Source: an uncultured Veillonellaceae bacterium (GTDB lineage Bacteria; Bacillota; Negativicutes; Veillonellales; Negativicoccaceae). From it: 64,000 nt of DNA. Positions 1 through 8,436 of the stretch are shown in pieces. Numbering within the stretch: the stretch's first letter is position 1; every line of letters starts with the position of its first letter. The stretch lies in NCBI GenBank assembly GCA_945876385.1, contig CAMCNU010000001.1, positions 62,001 to 126,000 of the forward strand, given 5' to 3'. The translations under genes were made by a program, and so were the position numbers. Under the pieces are notes generated by a model that did not search any database, was not told where the DNA came from, and worked only from the letters and a program-made list of their open reading frames with translations.

Positions 1-772
1 GCAGGGCCTGTCGTGCAATCAGGTCAAGGCGGCCGCCGTAGAGGTCGTCGCCTAAAAGCGGATAGCCTAGGTGGGCAAGATGCACGCGAATCTGGTGCGT
101 ACGTCCGGTCGCCAACACGAGTTGCAAGCGGGAGGCGGACGGCCGGGCGGCGAGACGGCGAACATAGGTGCGTGCCGTCTGCCCACGCATCAGATGGACC
201 TCGCGCTCGATGATACTCCCTTCTTTCCGTGCGATCGGCAGTCGAATGTCAGCCAGCGGCGCCGGGAAATATCCCGTGACGACCGCCTCGTAGTGACGTT
301 CGAGACCGGCGAAGGCGCGTTGCATAAAATCGTGTTGCGCTTTAGCGCTGAGCGCGACGACGAGCAGGCCCGAGGTTTGTCTGTCCAGGCGGTGAATCGG
401 GTGCGGGCGGGTTTGGCCGCGCGTGTCGTCCAAGTAGGCTTGCAGTGCATGTAACAGCGTATGCCGACGTTCCTGCGCGGTCGCGTGAGTCAGCATGCCG
501 GCCGGTTTGTTGACAACTAAAAAATCGCTATCCTCATAGACAATATCGAGGGGGATTCGCCACGGGAGGAGCGGTTGCGGGTCGTCCCAGTTGAGGACGA
601 CCGTGTCGCCGTGACCGACGATTGCATCCCATGTCACCGGCGTGCCGTTGCAGGTGATACGTGCGAGGCGACGCAGGCGGCGGCGTTGCGAAAGCGAATA
701 GCCGCGTTTTTTTATCAGCCGCGAGAGGCGATGGCCCGCTTCATCGGCGGTAACAGTCCAAGTGATATGCAT
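1..772 (-). CDS. RluA-family 23S/tRNA pseudouridine synthase (3' end cut by window)
   Basis: Isomerises specific uridines in structured RNA to pseudouridine. I translated the minus strand from the ATG at 772; the frame is open to base 1, giving 257 codons without a stop, so the C-terminus lies outside the window. Residues about 10-60 look like an S4 RNA-binding domain. The catalytic motif HRLDRQTSG places the active-site aspartate near residue 130, and TGRTHQIRVH follows further on, as in RluA/RluD/RluC proteins. Which uridine is modified cannot be told. There is no Shine-Dalgarno before the ATG, but a TACAAT box (minus, 784-779) sits only 6 nt upstream, so the message may be leaderless. It is divergent from polA. 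Confidence 0.88.
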   Translation of the reverse strand, partial: MHITWTVTADEAGHRLSRLIKKRGYSLSQRRRLRRLARITCNGTPVTWDAIVGHGDTVVLNWDDPQPLLPWRIPLDIVYEDSDFLVVNKPAGMLTHATAQERRHTLLHALQAYLDDTRGQTRPHPIHRLDRQTSGLLVVALSAKAQHDFMQRAFAGLERHYEAVVTGYFPAPLADIRLPIARKEGSIIEREVHLMRGQTARTYVRRLAARPSASRLQLVLATGRTHQIRVHLAHLGYPLLGDDLYGGRLDLIARQAL

Positions 773-826
773 AGGTGTATTGTACCGTACGGCGGTGCAA
801 AATGGAAATGCGGACAGCGGCGGGTA

Positions 827-851
827 TGCTATAATGATAGCAATAAGGAGG
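827..851 (+). promoter_or_regulatory. Extended -10 promoter and ribosome binding site of polA
   Basis: TGCTATAAT at 827-835 is an extended -10 element; no good -35 box is seen 17 nt upstream. A strong ribosome binding site AAGGAGG at 845-851 precedes the polA ATG at 856, so the leader would be only about 14 nt. Confidence 0.55.
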
Positions 852-855
852 AACT

Positions 856-3447
856 ATGACACCAAAATTAGTCCTGATTGACGGAAACAGTTTGCTATAT
901 CGGGCGTTTTTCGCCTTGCCGCCGCTGTCGACACCGCAGGGGGTACCGACGCATGCGGTATACGGTTTTTTGTTGATGCTGGCCAAGTTGTATGCGGAAT
1001 TGCGCCCGGACAGAATCGCCGTCGCGTTCGATCGGGGACGGGTGACGTTTCGGAACGAAAAGTATGCCGATTACAAAGGACATCGTCCCGACGCGCCGGA
1101 GGATTTGGTGCCGCAATTTGCGCTCATTCGCGAGGTACTGACTACGCTGGGCATTGCCCGCTATGAGCAGGAAGGCTATGAGGGTGACGACCTCATCGGC
1201 ACATTGGCCAAGGCGGCGGCAGGGAAGTATCGCGTCGCGATTGTCACGGGCGATCGGGATACCTTGCAATTGGTCGATGACAATACGACGGTCTATTTGA
1301 CAAAAAAAGGTATCACCCAAATGGAGACGATGACGGCGGATCGTGTCGAGGAAGTCTATCGGATTACTCCGGCACAAGTCGTCGACTTGAAAGCACTGAT
1401 GGGAGATGCATCCGACAATATTCCCGGTGTGCCCGGGGTCGGGGAAAAGACCGCCCAAAAATTGCTGGCGGAATACGGCAATTTGGATGAAGTGTATGCG
1501 CATTTGGATGAAATCCGCGGCCCGAAGTTGCAAGAACGATTGCGGGAGCATAGGGACAGCGCCTACTTGTCGCAGGAGCTGGCGACCATCGAGCGGGATG
1601 TGCCGCTGGCGTTTGATTGGGAGGAGATGATACCGCAGGCACGCCCGGCGGAAGTGGAAGAGCTGTTCCGTCGGTTGGGATTTCAGCAGGTACTGAGCAA
1701 GTTGGAGCAGGCGAGATTGGTCGCGACGGCGGGTGATTTGTTTGCGCTTCCGGCAGAGAGCGCGCCGGTCGAAGCGATTGCGTATGTCGAAAATGCCGCT
1801 GCCCAAGTCGTCGCTGCGTGGGACAGCATTGCCGTCGCTATGCAGGTGAGCGGACGCGTGCCGCATGTGGTGTGTGAGGGGTTGGCGGTCGCCGCCGGCG
1901 ATACGATGTACTACTGGGACGGTACGCGGGCAGGCGAGATTATCGAAGCCGTATTGGCGTCGGAATTGCATGTCGTGACGACATCGGCCAAAATGCTGTA
2001 TGCTGTCGGCGGCGTGGCGCTGTCCGTGGCCGATGTGCAGGATGTCGCGATTGCGTCCTACTTGCTCGAGCCGACGCGGACGGCGTATCCCTTGTCATAT
2101 ATGGCGGAGAAATTCGGCGTGACGCTGCCGGAGACCGCCGACGAACGACAATCCTTGCTGCAGGCCGCACGAACGCTGCAGGCGCTGGATGAGCCGGTGG
2201 CGACAGCGCTGGCAGATGCGGGACTGGCGGCGTTGTATCGGGATATTGAGATGCCGCTGGTGCAGGTTCTTGCTGCGCTGGAGCGTTGCGGTATCGGTGT
2301 CGATACGGCGCGTTTGGCCGCGATTCGTGACGAACTCAACGAGCGGATTGCGCAGCTGGAGACGGATATTTATGAATCGGCCGGCGAGTCGTTTACGATT
2401 CTCAGTCCGAAGCAACTGGGGACGATTTTGTTTGACAAGCTGGGACTTCCGCCGGCGAAAAAGACGAAAACCGGTTATTCGACCAGTGCCGAGGTCCTGG
2501 AAGGATTGCGAGATGCCCATCCCGTGGTATCGCAAGTCTTGGCATATCGGACGCTCACCAAGTTGGTATCGACCTATTTGGACGGGATGGAAGGTTTGAT
2601 TGATGCCCAAACGCATCGTATCCATACTTCGTTCAATCAGACGGTGACGGCCACGGGACGCTTGAGCAGTTCGGATCCGAATTTGCAAAACATCCCGATT
2701 CGGACGGAAGAAGGTCGGCGGATTCGCTCTATCTTCGTGCCGGGGGCGGGGTATGACGGATTTTTGTCCGCGGATTATTCGCAAATCGAGTTGCGGATTT
2801 TGGCGCATGTGTCCGGCGATACGGGATTGCAGGCGGCATTTTTGCGCGGCGAAGATATTCACCGGCGGACGGCGGCGGAAGTGTTGCATATCGCGCCCGA
2901 GGACGTGACGGCCGCCCAGCGTTCGCATGCCAAGGCCGTCAATTTCGGCATCATCTACGGCATCAGTGATTACGGCCTGGCGCAGGATTTGGGAATCACC
3001 CGCGCCGAGGCGGGAGCCTATATCGACAAGTATTTGGCACGGTATCCGAAAGTGCATGAGTTTATGGAACGTATCGTGGCAACTGCACGGGAAACCGGGC
3101 AGGTAGAAACCTTATTCGGCCGCGTGCGACAACTGCCCGACATCCACAGTCGTAATTTCAACCGCCGCTCGTTTGCGGAACGGACCGCACTGAATACCCC
3201 GATTCAGGGGACGGCGGCGGATATTATCAAAATCGCGATGAATCGGGTGTATTGGGCACTGCATATGGCCGGTCTGCAAAGTCGGATGGTGGTGCAGGTA
3301 CATGATGAATTGGTGCTGGAAATTTGTGAGTCCGAGCGCGACGAAGTGACCGCCATCGTGACGCGCTGTATGGAAAATGCGGCGGTGTTGGATGTGCCGC
3401 TGGCGGTAGACATTCATTACGGGCATAATTGGGAGGCGGCGAAGTAA
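856..3447 (+). CDS. polA: DNA polymerase I with inactive proofreading domain
   Basis: Fills gaps in excision repair and removes Okazaki RNA primers. At 863 aa it has three parts: an N-terminal 5'-3' exonuclease (about 1-290, starting KLVLIDGNSLLYRAFFALP), a middle 3'-5' exonuclease fold (about 310-470), and a polymerase domain with motif A (DYSQIELRILAH), motif B (RSHAKAVNFGIIYGIS) and motif C (VQVHDELVLEI). The middle domain lacks the acidic metal ligands of the E. coli enzyme (no D-x-E start motif), as in Bacillus and Thermus enzymes, so proofreading is probably absent. The stop overlaps the next gene's ATG by one base (TAATG), which suggests coupled translation with mutM. Confidence 0.97.
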   Translation: MTPKLVLIDGNSLLYRAFFALPPLSTPQGVPTHAVYGFLLMLAKLYAELRPDRIAVAFDRGRVTFRNEKYADYKGHRPDAPEDLVPQFALIREVLTTLGIARYEQEGYEGDDLIGTLAKAAAGKYRVAIVTGDRDTLQLVDDNTTVYLTKKGITQMETMTADRVEEVYRITPAQVVDLKALMGDASDNIPGVPGVGEKTAQKLLAEYGNLDEVYAHLDEIRGPKLQERLREHRDSAYLSQELATIERDVPLAFDWEEMIPQARPAEVEELFRRLGFQQVLSKLEQARLVATAGDLFALPAESAPVEAIAYVENAAAQVVAAWDSIAVAMQVSGRVPHVVCEGLAVAAGDTMYYWDGTRAGEIIEAVLASELHVVTTSAKMLYAVGGVALSVADVQDVAIASYLLEPTRTAYPLSYMAEKFGVTLPETADERQSLLQAARTLQALDEPVATALADAGLAALYRDIEMPLVQVLAALERCGIGVDTARLAAIRDELNERIAQLETDIYESAGESFTILSPKQLGTILFDKLGLPPAKKTKTGYSTSAEVLEGLRDAHPVVSQVLAYRTLTKLVSTYLDGMEGLIDAQTHRIHTSFNQTVTATGRLSSSDPNLQNIPIRTEEGRRIRSIFVPGAGYDGFLSADYSQIELRILAHVSGDTGLQAAFLRGEDIHRRTAAEVLHIAPEDVTAAQRSHAKAVNFGIIYGISDYGLAQDLGITRAEAGAYIDKYLARYPKVHEFMERIVATARETGQVETLFGRVRQLPDIHSRNFNRRSFAERTALNTPIQGTAADIIKIAMNRVYWALHMAGLQSRMVVQVHDELVLEICESERDEVTAIVTRCMENAAVLDVPLAVDIHYGHNWEAAK

Positions 3448-4262
3448 TGCCGGAGCTACCGGAAGTGGAAGTCATCCGCCGTCAGTTGGCGGACGTGCTG
3501 CCCGGCAGGCAGGTCGCTTGCTGTACGGTGACGCTGGCGAAGGCGTTTCGTAATCTGACGGAGGCCGTATCGGCACCGTGCGGCGAAGTGTTTACCGACG
3601 TGCGACGGCGCGGGAAATACTTGCTGTTGGATACGGACAAGGCGCATACCTTACTGGTGCATTTACGTATGACGGGCGCGTTGCTCTATGATACGACGCC
3701 GGTCGAGCGAAGCCATGTGCGCGTGCGGTTCGGATTGGATAACGGCGCGGAACTGGCGTTTCGCGATGTGCGGACATTCGGCTCGGTGACGGTACTGACC
3801 GCGGCGGCGGCCGCGGCATATCCGCCTCTGACCAAACTCGGACCGGAGCCGCTGGGGCCGGACTGGACACCGGCGTACTTGTATGCGGCGACACGGCGCA
3901 GAACGGCCGCGATTAAAACGGTGCTGCTCAATCAAGAAATCGTGGCCGGCATCGGTAATATTTATGCGGATGAATCGTTGTTTGCGGCGGGGATTCGCCC
4001 GACACGACCGGCGCGCAAGCTGTCCAAAGTCGCATGTCGGCGGTTATGTGAATCGGTGCGTCATGTACTGGAGGCATCGCTGGCGCACGGCGGTACCTCG
4101 TTTCGCGACTATCGGGACAGTACGGGGGCGCGCGGGGATAATGTACGATACTTGCAGGTGTACGGTCGGGGCGGCGCACCGTGTCGGCACTGCGGTGCGA
4201 CACTGGCTAAAGTACGATTGGGCGGGCGGACGACAGTCTATTGTCCGCATTGCCAACGGTAG
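3447..4262 (+). CDS. mutM: Formamidopyrimidine-DNA glycosylase
   Basis: Excises 8-oxoguanine and formamidopyrimidines and nicks the abasic site (beta,delta-elimination). The start at 3447 gives MPELPEVEV; the proline directly after Met is the catalytic nucleophile of the family and Glu3 its partner, so an upstream in-frame ATG at 3429 would be wrong. The protein is 271 aa, normal for Fpg. The C-terminus carries the zinc finger C-x2-C-x16-C-x2-C ending CPHCQR. It overlaps polA by one base and is followed 4-7 nt later by coaE, making a polA-mutM-coaE repair/metabolism operon typical of Firmicutes. Confidence 0.97.
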   Translation: MPELPEVEVIRRQLADVLPGRQVACCTVTLAKAFRNLTEAVSAPCGEVFTDVRRRGKYLLLDTDKAHTLLVHLRMTGALLYDTTPVERSHVRVRFGLDNGAELAFRDVRTFGSVTVLTAAAAAAYPPLTKLGPEPLGPDWTPAYLYAATRRRTAAIKTVLLNQEIVAGIGNIYADESLFAAGIRPTRPARKLSKVACRRLCESVRHVLEASLAHGGTSFRDYRDSTGARGDNVRYLQVYGRGGAPCRHCGATLAKVRLGGRTTVYCPHCQR

Positions 4263-4269
4263 GTGAATG

Positions 4270-4887
4270 ATGATTATCGGATTGACAGGCGGAATTGCCT
4301 CGGGGAAAAGTGCGGTGTCGTCGTGGCTGCGTGCGCACGGCGTACCCGTCGTCGATGCGGATGCGGCGGCGCGGGCAGTGGTCGCGCCGGGGACGGCTTT
4401 GCTACAGCAAATCGGGGAAGAACTCGGCGCGGACTTGATTGCATCGGACGGGACATTGGATCGGCCGGCGACGGCACGACGGATTTTTGACGACCCCGAG
4501 GCCCGCCGGCGACTGAACGCGCTGATGCACCCCGCCATATGGAAGCACTTGCAAGCGGAAAGCGATGCGGCCGTTGCGCGCGGAGCGTCGCTGATCGTCT
4601 GGGATGTGCCGTTGTTGGTCGATATCGGCTGGCACGACAAGGTCGATGCGGTGTGGGTCGTGCGCGCCCATCCGGACCGGCAGGTGGAGCGCTTGCAGGC
4701 GCGTGACGGACTGACACCCGAGGCGGCACGCTTGCGCCTGGCGGCGCAAATCGATGCCTCGCGGCGAGAAGCGGCCGCTGACGAAATCATTGACAATAAC
4801 GGCAGTTTAGCGGAGTTATATGCACAGGTGGAGGCACTGGTGAAGACATATCGGGAGAACGCGCGTGAACAGAAGAAACGGATATAG
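4270..4887 (+). CDS. coaE: Dephospho-CoA kinase
   Basis: Phosphorylates the 3'-hydroxyl of dephospho-CoA with ATP, the last step of coenzyme A synthesis. The P-loop GLTGGIASGKS lies at the extreme N-terminus, followed by the lid and CoA-binding segments usual in this small kinase. Two ATGs are adjacent (4267 and 4270); I prefer 4270 because the AGGTG ribosome binding site at 4261-4265 is then better spaced. Length is 205 aa. The 3' end overlaps the next gene by 23 nt. Confidence 0.95.
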   Translation: MIIGLTGGIASGKSAVSSWLRAHGVPVVDADAAARAVVAPGTALLQQIGEELGADLIASDGTLDRPATARRIFDDPEARRRLNALMHPAIWKHLQAESDAAVARGASLIVWDVPLLVDIGWHDKVDAVWVVRAHPDRQVERLQARDGLTPEAARLRLAAQIDASRREAAADEIIDNNGSLAELYAQVEALVKTYRENAREQKKRI

Positions 4888-5422
4888 GCGGCATGTCGGT
4901 TGCTGGCTCATGGCGGCATGGGTGCTGTGGTTTTGGTGCGGCGGAAATGACTACTTGAATCATACGTGGTGGTATCGCGTCGAATATCGCGAGCTGATTA
5001 CGCGCTATGCACACATCAACGAATTGCCGCCGGAGTTGGTCGCGGCCGTCATCTACACGGAAAGCCGATTTACTCCCGATGCCGAATCACCGCGCGGGGC
5101 GGTCGGCCTGATGCAGTTGATGCCCGATACCGCCGCATGGGTGGCTGAGCAGCAAGGCACACAGGTGCACGACCTGCGTGACCCCGAGGAAAATATTCGG
5201 CTGGGGACGTGGTATCTGCGGTACCTGCGTACGCGCTTTACGTCGCCGGAGATGGCGCTCGCCGCGTACAATGCCGGTCACGGGCATGTAGAGGATTGGC
5301 TCGAAGCGGCACAAGCGGCCAATGTGTCGTTGTCGGTCGAGGCGATACCCTTCCCGGAGACCAGAGAGTTTGTCAAATCGGTGACCGGCCGCGAGGAAGC
5401 ATATCGAATACATTGGCAGTGA
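4865..5422 (+). CDS. Membrane-anchored lytic transglycosylase (SLT domain)
   Basis: Cleaves the MurNAc-GlcNAc bond of peptidoglycan to form 1,6-anhydro ends. The GTG start at 4865 gives 185 aa: a short basic N-terminus, one membrane segment (about 11-27, rich in Trp, Leu and Ala) and a soluble-lytic-transglycosylase domain. The catalytic glutamate is Glu66 in AVIYTESRFTP; AVGLMQLMP and the ALAAYNAGHGHV motif follow as expected. It is the short Firmicute form seen next to coaE. The gene overlaps coaE by 23 nt and is followed 6 nt later by an unknown gene. Cell-wall remodelling is likely; a link to pilus or secretion assembly cannot be shown. Confidence 0.9.
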   Translation: MNRRNGYRRHVGCWLMAAWVLWFWCGGNDYLNHTWWYRVEYRELITRYAHINELPPELVAAVIYTESRFTPDAESPRGAVGLMQLMPDTAAWVAEQQGTQVHDLRDPEENIRLGTWYLRYLRTRFTSPEMALAAYNAGHGHVEDWLEAAQAANVSLSVEAIPFPETREFVKSVTGREEAYRIHWQ

Positions 5423-5428
5423 GGAACT

Positions 5429-6091
5429 ATGGATACGGAAACCTATCGGCAGTGGCCGACAAAATGGCAGTTGGATACGATTTTACCGGCGCAAATCGGC
5501 GGATTTGTGCGTCGCGACCTGACGGAAGATGATGCCCGAAACCGCATCTTCTTTCGCTATGAAGAGGGAAAACGGAATTGGCGCATCGAAGGATTTTTCC
5601 AAGAGGAGACGCAAGATTTTGTCGTCAAGTACGATATCGGTGTCGCCGTGTGGACGGAGTTACAGTTTTTACTCGGTGACGGGGATGCCTTCGGCAAGGC
5701 ACTGGCGGCCGAGTTTGTGACGCGCGTCACGAATCGTTTCATCGAGCCGGCCGGGCATCTGCCGCGCGCGGTGGCGGATTTGCATCTGGATACGTATGAA
5801 TGGGAGGACATACTGCCCGCCCGCTGCGGCATCCTGGAGCGCAAGATTCATCCCGCCGCACCGATTGAGGGACTGAACGGTTCGTATGTGGTCGGTCTGT
5901 ATGCCGATGCGGCCAACGAATACGGTGTCTTGCTGTTTTACAATACGTTTCGCGACGAGTTTTTTGCGGAGACCTGTCATCGACGGGTGCCGGGGATGAT
6001 ACACGACTTGGATGCCGATACCGTCGAGGCGTGGCGGCATGTGCTGACGGAGCGCTTGCCGGCGGTAGTGGAACGTCTGCTGGCACAGTGA
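5429..6091 (+). CDS. Conserved hypothetical protein, 220 aa
   Basis: I do not recognise a domain. The protein is 220 aa, soluble, rich in acidic and aromatic residues, with no signal peptide and no membrane segment. Its middle (about 55-110) reads like alternating beta strands. It sits 6 nt after the transglycosylase gene and ends 2 nt before the -35 box of the rimP operon promoter, so it closes the polA transcription unit. Codon use resembles that of its neighbours, so it looks like a resident gene. Function unknown. Confidence 0.8.
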   Translation: MDTETYRQWPTKWQLDTILPAQIGGFVRRDLTEDDARNRIFFRYEEGKRNWRIEGFFQEETQDFVVKYDIGVAVWTELQFLLGDGDAFGKALAAEFVTRVTNRFIEPAGHLPRAVADLHLDTYEWEDILPARCGILERKIHPAAPIEGLNGSYVVGLYADAANEYGVLLFYNTFRDEFFAETCHRRVPGMIHDLDADTVEAWRHVLTERLPAVVERLLAQ

Positions 6092-6092
6092 C

Positions 6093-6121
6093 TTGCGCGT
6101 GCGGTCAAGTAATGATATACT
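6093..6121 (+). promoter_or_regulatory. Promoter of the rimP-nusA-infB operon
   Basis: TTGCGC (6093-6098), 17 nt spacer, TATACT (6116-6121), with the extended TG at 6113-6114. This predicts a start near 6128, about 90 nt upstream of rimP. Confidence 0.75.
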
Positions 6122-6149
6122 GTATATATAATTCAGGTGAAATGGGGGG

Positions 6150-6174
6150 AGTGAGCTGCGGCTCACTTTTTCTT
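6150..6174 (+). terminator. Attenuator-like intrinsic terminator in the rimP-nusA leader
   Basis: A perfect 7-bp stem (AGTGAGC / GCTCACT, loop TGCG) is followed by TTTTCTT. It lies between the operon promoter and rimP, so it should stop a share of transcripts before the coding region. The interrupted U tract is the sort that often depends on NusA, which is encoded in this operon. A second small stem (GGGGA/TCCCC, 6181-6194) follows it. Confidence 0.6.
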
Positions 6175-6219
6175 ATGATGGGGGACAGGTCCCCGACAGC
6201 GGCAGGTAAGGAGGGAATG

Positions 6220-6681
6220 ATGAGGCAGACAAGTATTGCGGCACGTGTGGAGCATTTGGCACAACCGTTGGCGGCCGCGCACGGCATGGAGGTCGTCGAT
6301 GTGGAGTATATCCGCGCACATGACAGCATCTTGCGGGTGTATCTCGACAAAGAAGGCGGCGTCGATTTGAACGATTGCCAGGCAGTCAGTGAAGCGCTCG
6401 GTGAACTGCTGGATCGGGAAGATATCATTCGGGACAACTATTTACTCGAAGTGTCCTCACCGGGAATCGACCGTGTCATCAAAAAAGAAAAAGACATGCG
6501 GCGGTTTGCCGGATCGAAGGTCGACGTCAAACTGTTTGCGCCGACAGCGCTCGGAAAAGAATTTACCGCGGTCTTGAACGGGGTGACGGATGACGGTCAA
6601 ATCCGCCTGCTGACGGATGACGGGGAAACGTTGCTCGACAACTCGCAACTGGCGCAGATGCGGTTGCACGTGGAATTTTGA
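6220..6681 (+). CDS. rimP: Ribosome maturation factor RimP
   Basis: Assists maturation of the 30S ribosomal subunit. I chose the ATG at 6220, 5 nt after the GGAGG core (6210-6214); the ATG at 6217 is too close. That gives 153 aa, the usual length. The N-terminal domain contains the family's EVVDVEY and LRVYLDKEGGV strands, the SSPGIDRVIK motif follows near residue 85, and the C-terminal SH3-like barrel ends the protein. It is first in the operon before nusA, as in most bacteria, and downstream of an attenuator-like hairpin. Confidence 0.95.
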   Translation: MRQTSIAARVEHLAQPLAAAHGMEVVDVEYIRAHDSILRVYLDKEGGVDLNDCQAVSEALGELLDREDIIRDNYLLEVSSPGIDRVIKKEKDMRRFAGSKVDVKLFAPTALGKEFTAVLNGVTDDGQIRLLTDDGETLLDNSQLAQMRLHVEF

Positions 6682-6702
6682 CAGGAGGAATCAGGGTCAG
6701 TC

Positions 6703-7866
6703 ATGATGAACAGTGAAGAATTATTACAGGCCGTCCGGGTGCTGAAAACGGAGAAAGGACTCAGCGAAGAGGTCATCTTTGAGGCGTTGGAAGCGGTACT
6801 GTTGACCGCGTACAAGCGGGAAACGGGCGCGCAAGGAAATATTGTCGTCGACATCGATCGCCAAACCGGTGTGTACGCGATTCGCGCGTTGAAAGAAGTG
6901 GTGGACGAGGTCACCGACCCGGAGACGCAACTCACCCTCGAAGAGGCGCGCAAAATCAGCACGTCGTATGCCGTCGGCGACAGTCTTTACCAAGACGTCA
7001 CCCCGAAAAGCTTCGGACGGATGGCGGCGCAAACGGCCAAGCAAGTATTGATTCAGCGGCTCAAAGAAGCGGAGCGCAACGCGGTCTATGAAGAGTTTGC
7101 CCATCGGCAGGGAGAAATGATTACCGTCCAAATCGGGCGCGTCGATACCAAAACCGTATACGCGGACCTCGGCAAGACGGAAGGGATACTGCCGCAAACG
7201 GAACAAATCCCCGGGGAACGGTACAAACCGAAAATGCGCCTCAAGTGCTACATCGTCGAAGTCAAAAAGACATCCAAGGGACCGCAGATTATCCTTTCGC
7301 GGACGCATCCGGGATTGCTCAAACGCCTGTTTGAACTGGAAGTGCCGGAAATCCATGACGGTACGGTCGAAATTAAATCGGTCGCTCGGGAAGCCGGCTC
7401 GCGTTCAAAAATCGCCGTCTATGCCGTTGACGGCAATATCGACCCGGTCGGCGCCTGTGTCGGACCGAAAGGACAACGCGTCCAAAATATCGTGGACGAA
7501 CTCCATAATGAAAAAATCGATATTGTACGTTGGGACGAAGATCCGGCGTTTTATATCGCCAACTCGCTCAGTCCCTCCAAAGTCATCTCGGTCAGTGTGT
7601 GGGAAGAAGGCAAAGTCTCCCATGTCATCGTGCCGGATTACCAGCTCTCGCTGGCTATCGGCAAGGCCGGCCAAAATGCACGTTTGGCGGCCAAGCTGAC
7701 CAATTGGAAAATTGATATTAAGAGTGAATCGCAGGCATCGGAAGAAGGATTTGAAGATTTCTACGACGAAGAAGAGGAATTCGATCTTGATGCGGAAATG
7801 ATGGCGGCCTCGACAGAGGATACCGATGCGGTTGCGGAAACGGAAGCGGATTATGAAAACGCGTAA
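6703..7866 (+). CDS. nusA: Transcription termination/antitermination factor NusA
   Basis: Binds RNA polymerase and stimulates pausing and intrinsic termination. The 387 aa protein has the N-terminal polymerase-binding domain (1-130), an S1 domain (about 132-200) and two KH domains (about 205-350; GPKGQRVQNI and GKAGQNARLA are the GxxG loops). It ends in an acidic tail, like other Firmicute forms, without the extra C-terminal repeats of E. coli. ATGs at 6703 and 6706 are both possible; the AGGAGG at 6683-6688 is rather far for either. The 3' end overlaps rnpM by 14 nt. The operon's own leader hairpin may be a NusA target. Confidence 0.97.
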   Translation: MMNSEELLQAVRVLKTEKGLSEEVIFEALEAVLLTAYKRETGAQGNIVVDIDRQTGVYAIRALKEVVDEVTDPETQLTLEEARKISTSYAVGDSLYQDVTPKSFGRMAAQTAKQVLIQRLKEAERNAVYEEFAHRQGEMITVQIGRVDTKTVYADLGKTEGILPQTEQIPGERYKPKMRLKCYIVEVKKTSKGPQIILSRTHPGLLKRLFELEVPEIHDGTVEIKSVAREAGSRSKIAVYAVDGNIDPVGACVGPKGQRVQNIVDELHNEKIDIVRWDEDPAFYIANSLSPSKVISVSVWEEGKVSHVIVPDYQLSLAIGKAGQNARLAAKLTNWKIDIKSESQASEEGFEDFYDEEEEFDLDAEMMAASTEDTDAVAETEADYENA

Positions 7867-8113
7867 AATTCCGCTGCGTTGTTGTGTCGGCTGCCAACAG
7901 ATGAAGCCGAAAAAGGAGCTGGTGCGTGTCGTGGCGGCACCGACCGGTGAAATCGGAATCGATCGGACGGGGAAGGCGGCAGGGCGAGGTGCCTATATTT
8001 GCCCGACGGCCGCTTGCTTGGAGAAGGCCTATACCGCGCACGGATTGGAACGTTCGTTGAAACAGAAGGTCAGCCCGGATATCTATCGGGCCTTGACGGA
8101 GATGTTGTCATGA
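7853..8113 (+). CDS. rnpM: YlxR family RNA-binding protein (RNase P modulator)
   Basis: Small basic protein of 86 aa of the YlxR (DUF448) family, reported to bind RNase P RNA and modulate its activity. The motifs PLRCCVGCQQMKPKKEL and GRGAYIC are characteristic. The start at 7853 overlaps the end of nusA by 14 nt, and the family N-terminus (MKTRKIPLR) fits it. It lies between nusA and ylxQ, the conserved order in Firmicutes. Its stop overlaps the ylxQ start (ATGA). Confidence 0.92.
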   Translation: MKTRKIPLRCCVGCQQMKPKKELVRVVAAPTGEIGIDRTGKAAGRGAYICPTAACLEKAYTAHGLERSLKQKVSPDIYRALTEMLS

Positions 8114-8424
8114 ATGAACGTCAGCAGCAGGCCGCACAGTCCCTGCTGGGCATTGCGCAGCGCGCCGGCAAAGCGATATCGGGCGATGCGGCGCTGGTGG
8201 TCAGTCTGCGGCGGGGTGAGGGGGAGCTTCTCATCCTCGCGACAGACTGTGCGAAAAACAATCGGGAGCGGTATACCCACTTGGCGGATCGGGAAGGCAT
8301 ACGGCTCTGCTCGTTCGGTACCAAAACAAGTCTCGGCGCGGCCATCGGGAAAGCGCAGCGGGCGGCGGTATTGGTCACGGACAAAGGACTTGCGGATGCG
8401 ATTATCGCAAAGACGAAAGAGTAA
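8110..8424 (+). CDS. ylxQ: L7Ae-like RNA-binding protein YlxQ
   Basis: A 104 aa member of the L7Ae/L30e/S12e family, which binds kink-turn RNA. Motifs include LLGIAQRAGKAISGDAA and the LLILATDCAKNN segment typical of YlxQ. The start at 8110 overlaps the rnpM stop (ATGA). Its biological RNA target is not known. The gene sits immediately before infB, 12 nt away. Confidence 0.9.
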   Translation: MNERQQQAAQSLLGIAQRAGKAISGDAALVVSLRRGEGELLILATDCAKNNRERYTHLADREGIRLCSFGTKTSLGAAIGKAQRAAVLVTDKGLADAIIAKTKE

Positions 8425-8436
8425 GGAGGTTCGCGC

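Noticed and set aside
895-3057. Long minus-strand open frames opposite polA (358 and 320 codons)
   Set aside because: They lie wholly inside polA and arise from its codon bias; no recognisable domains.
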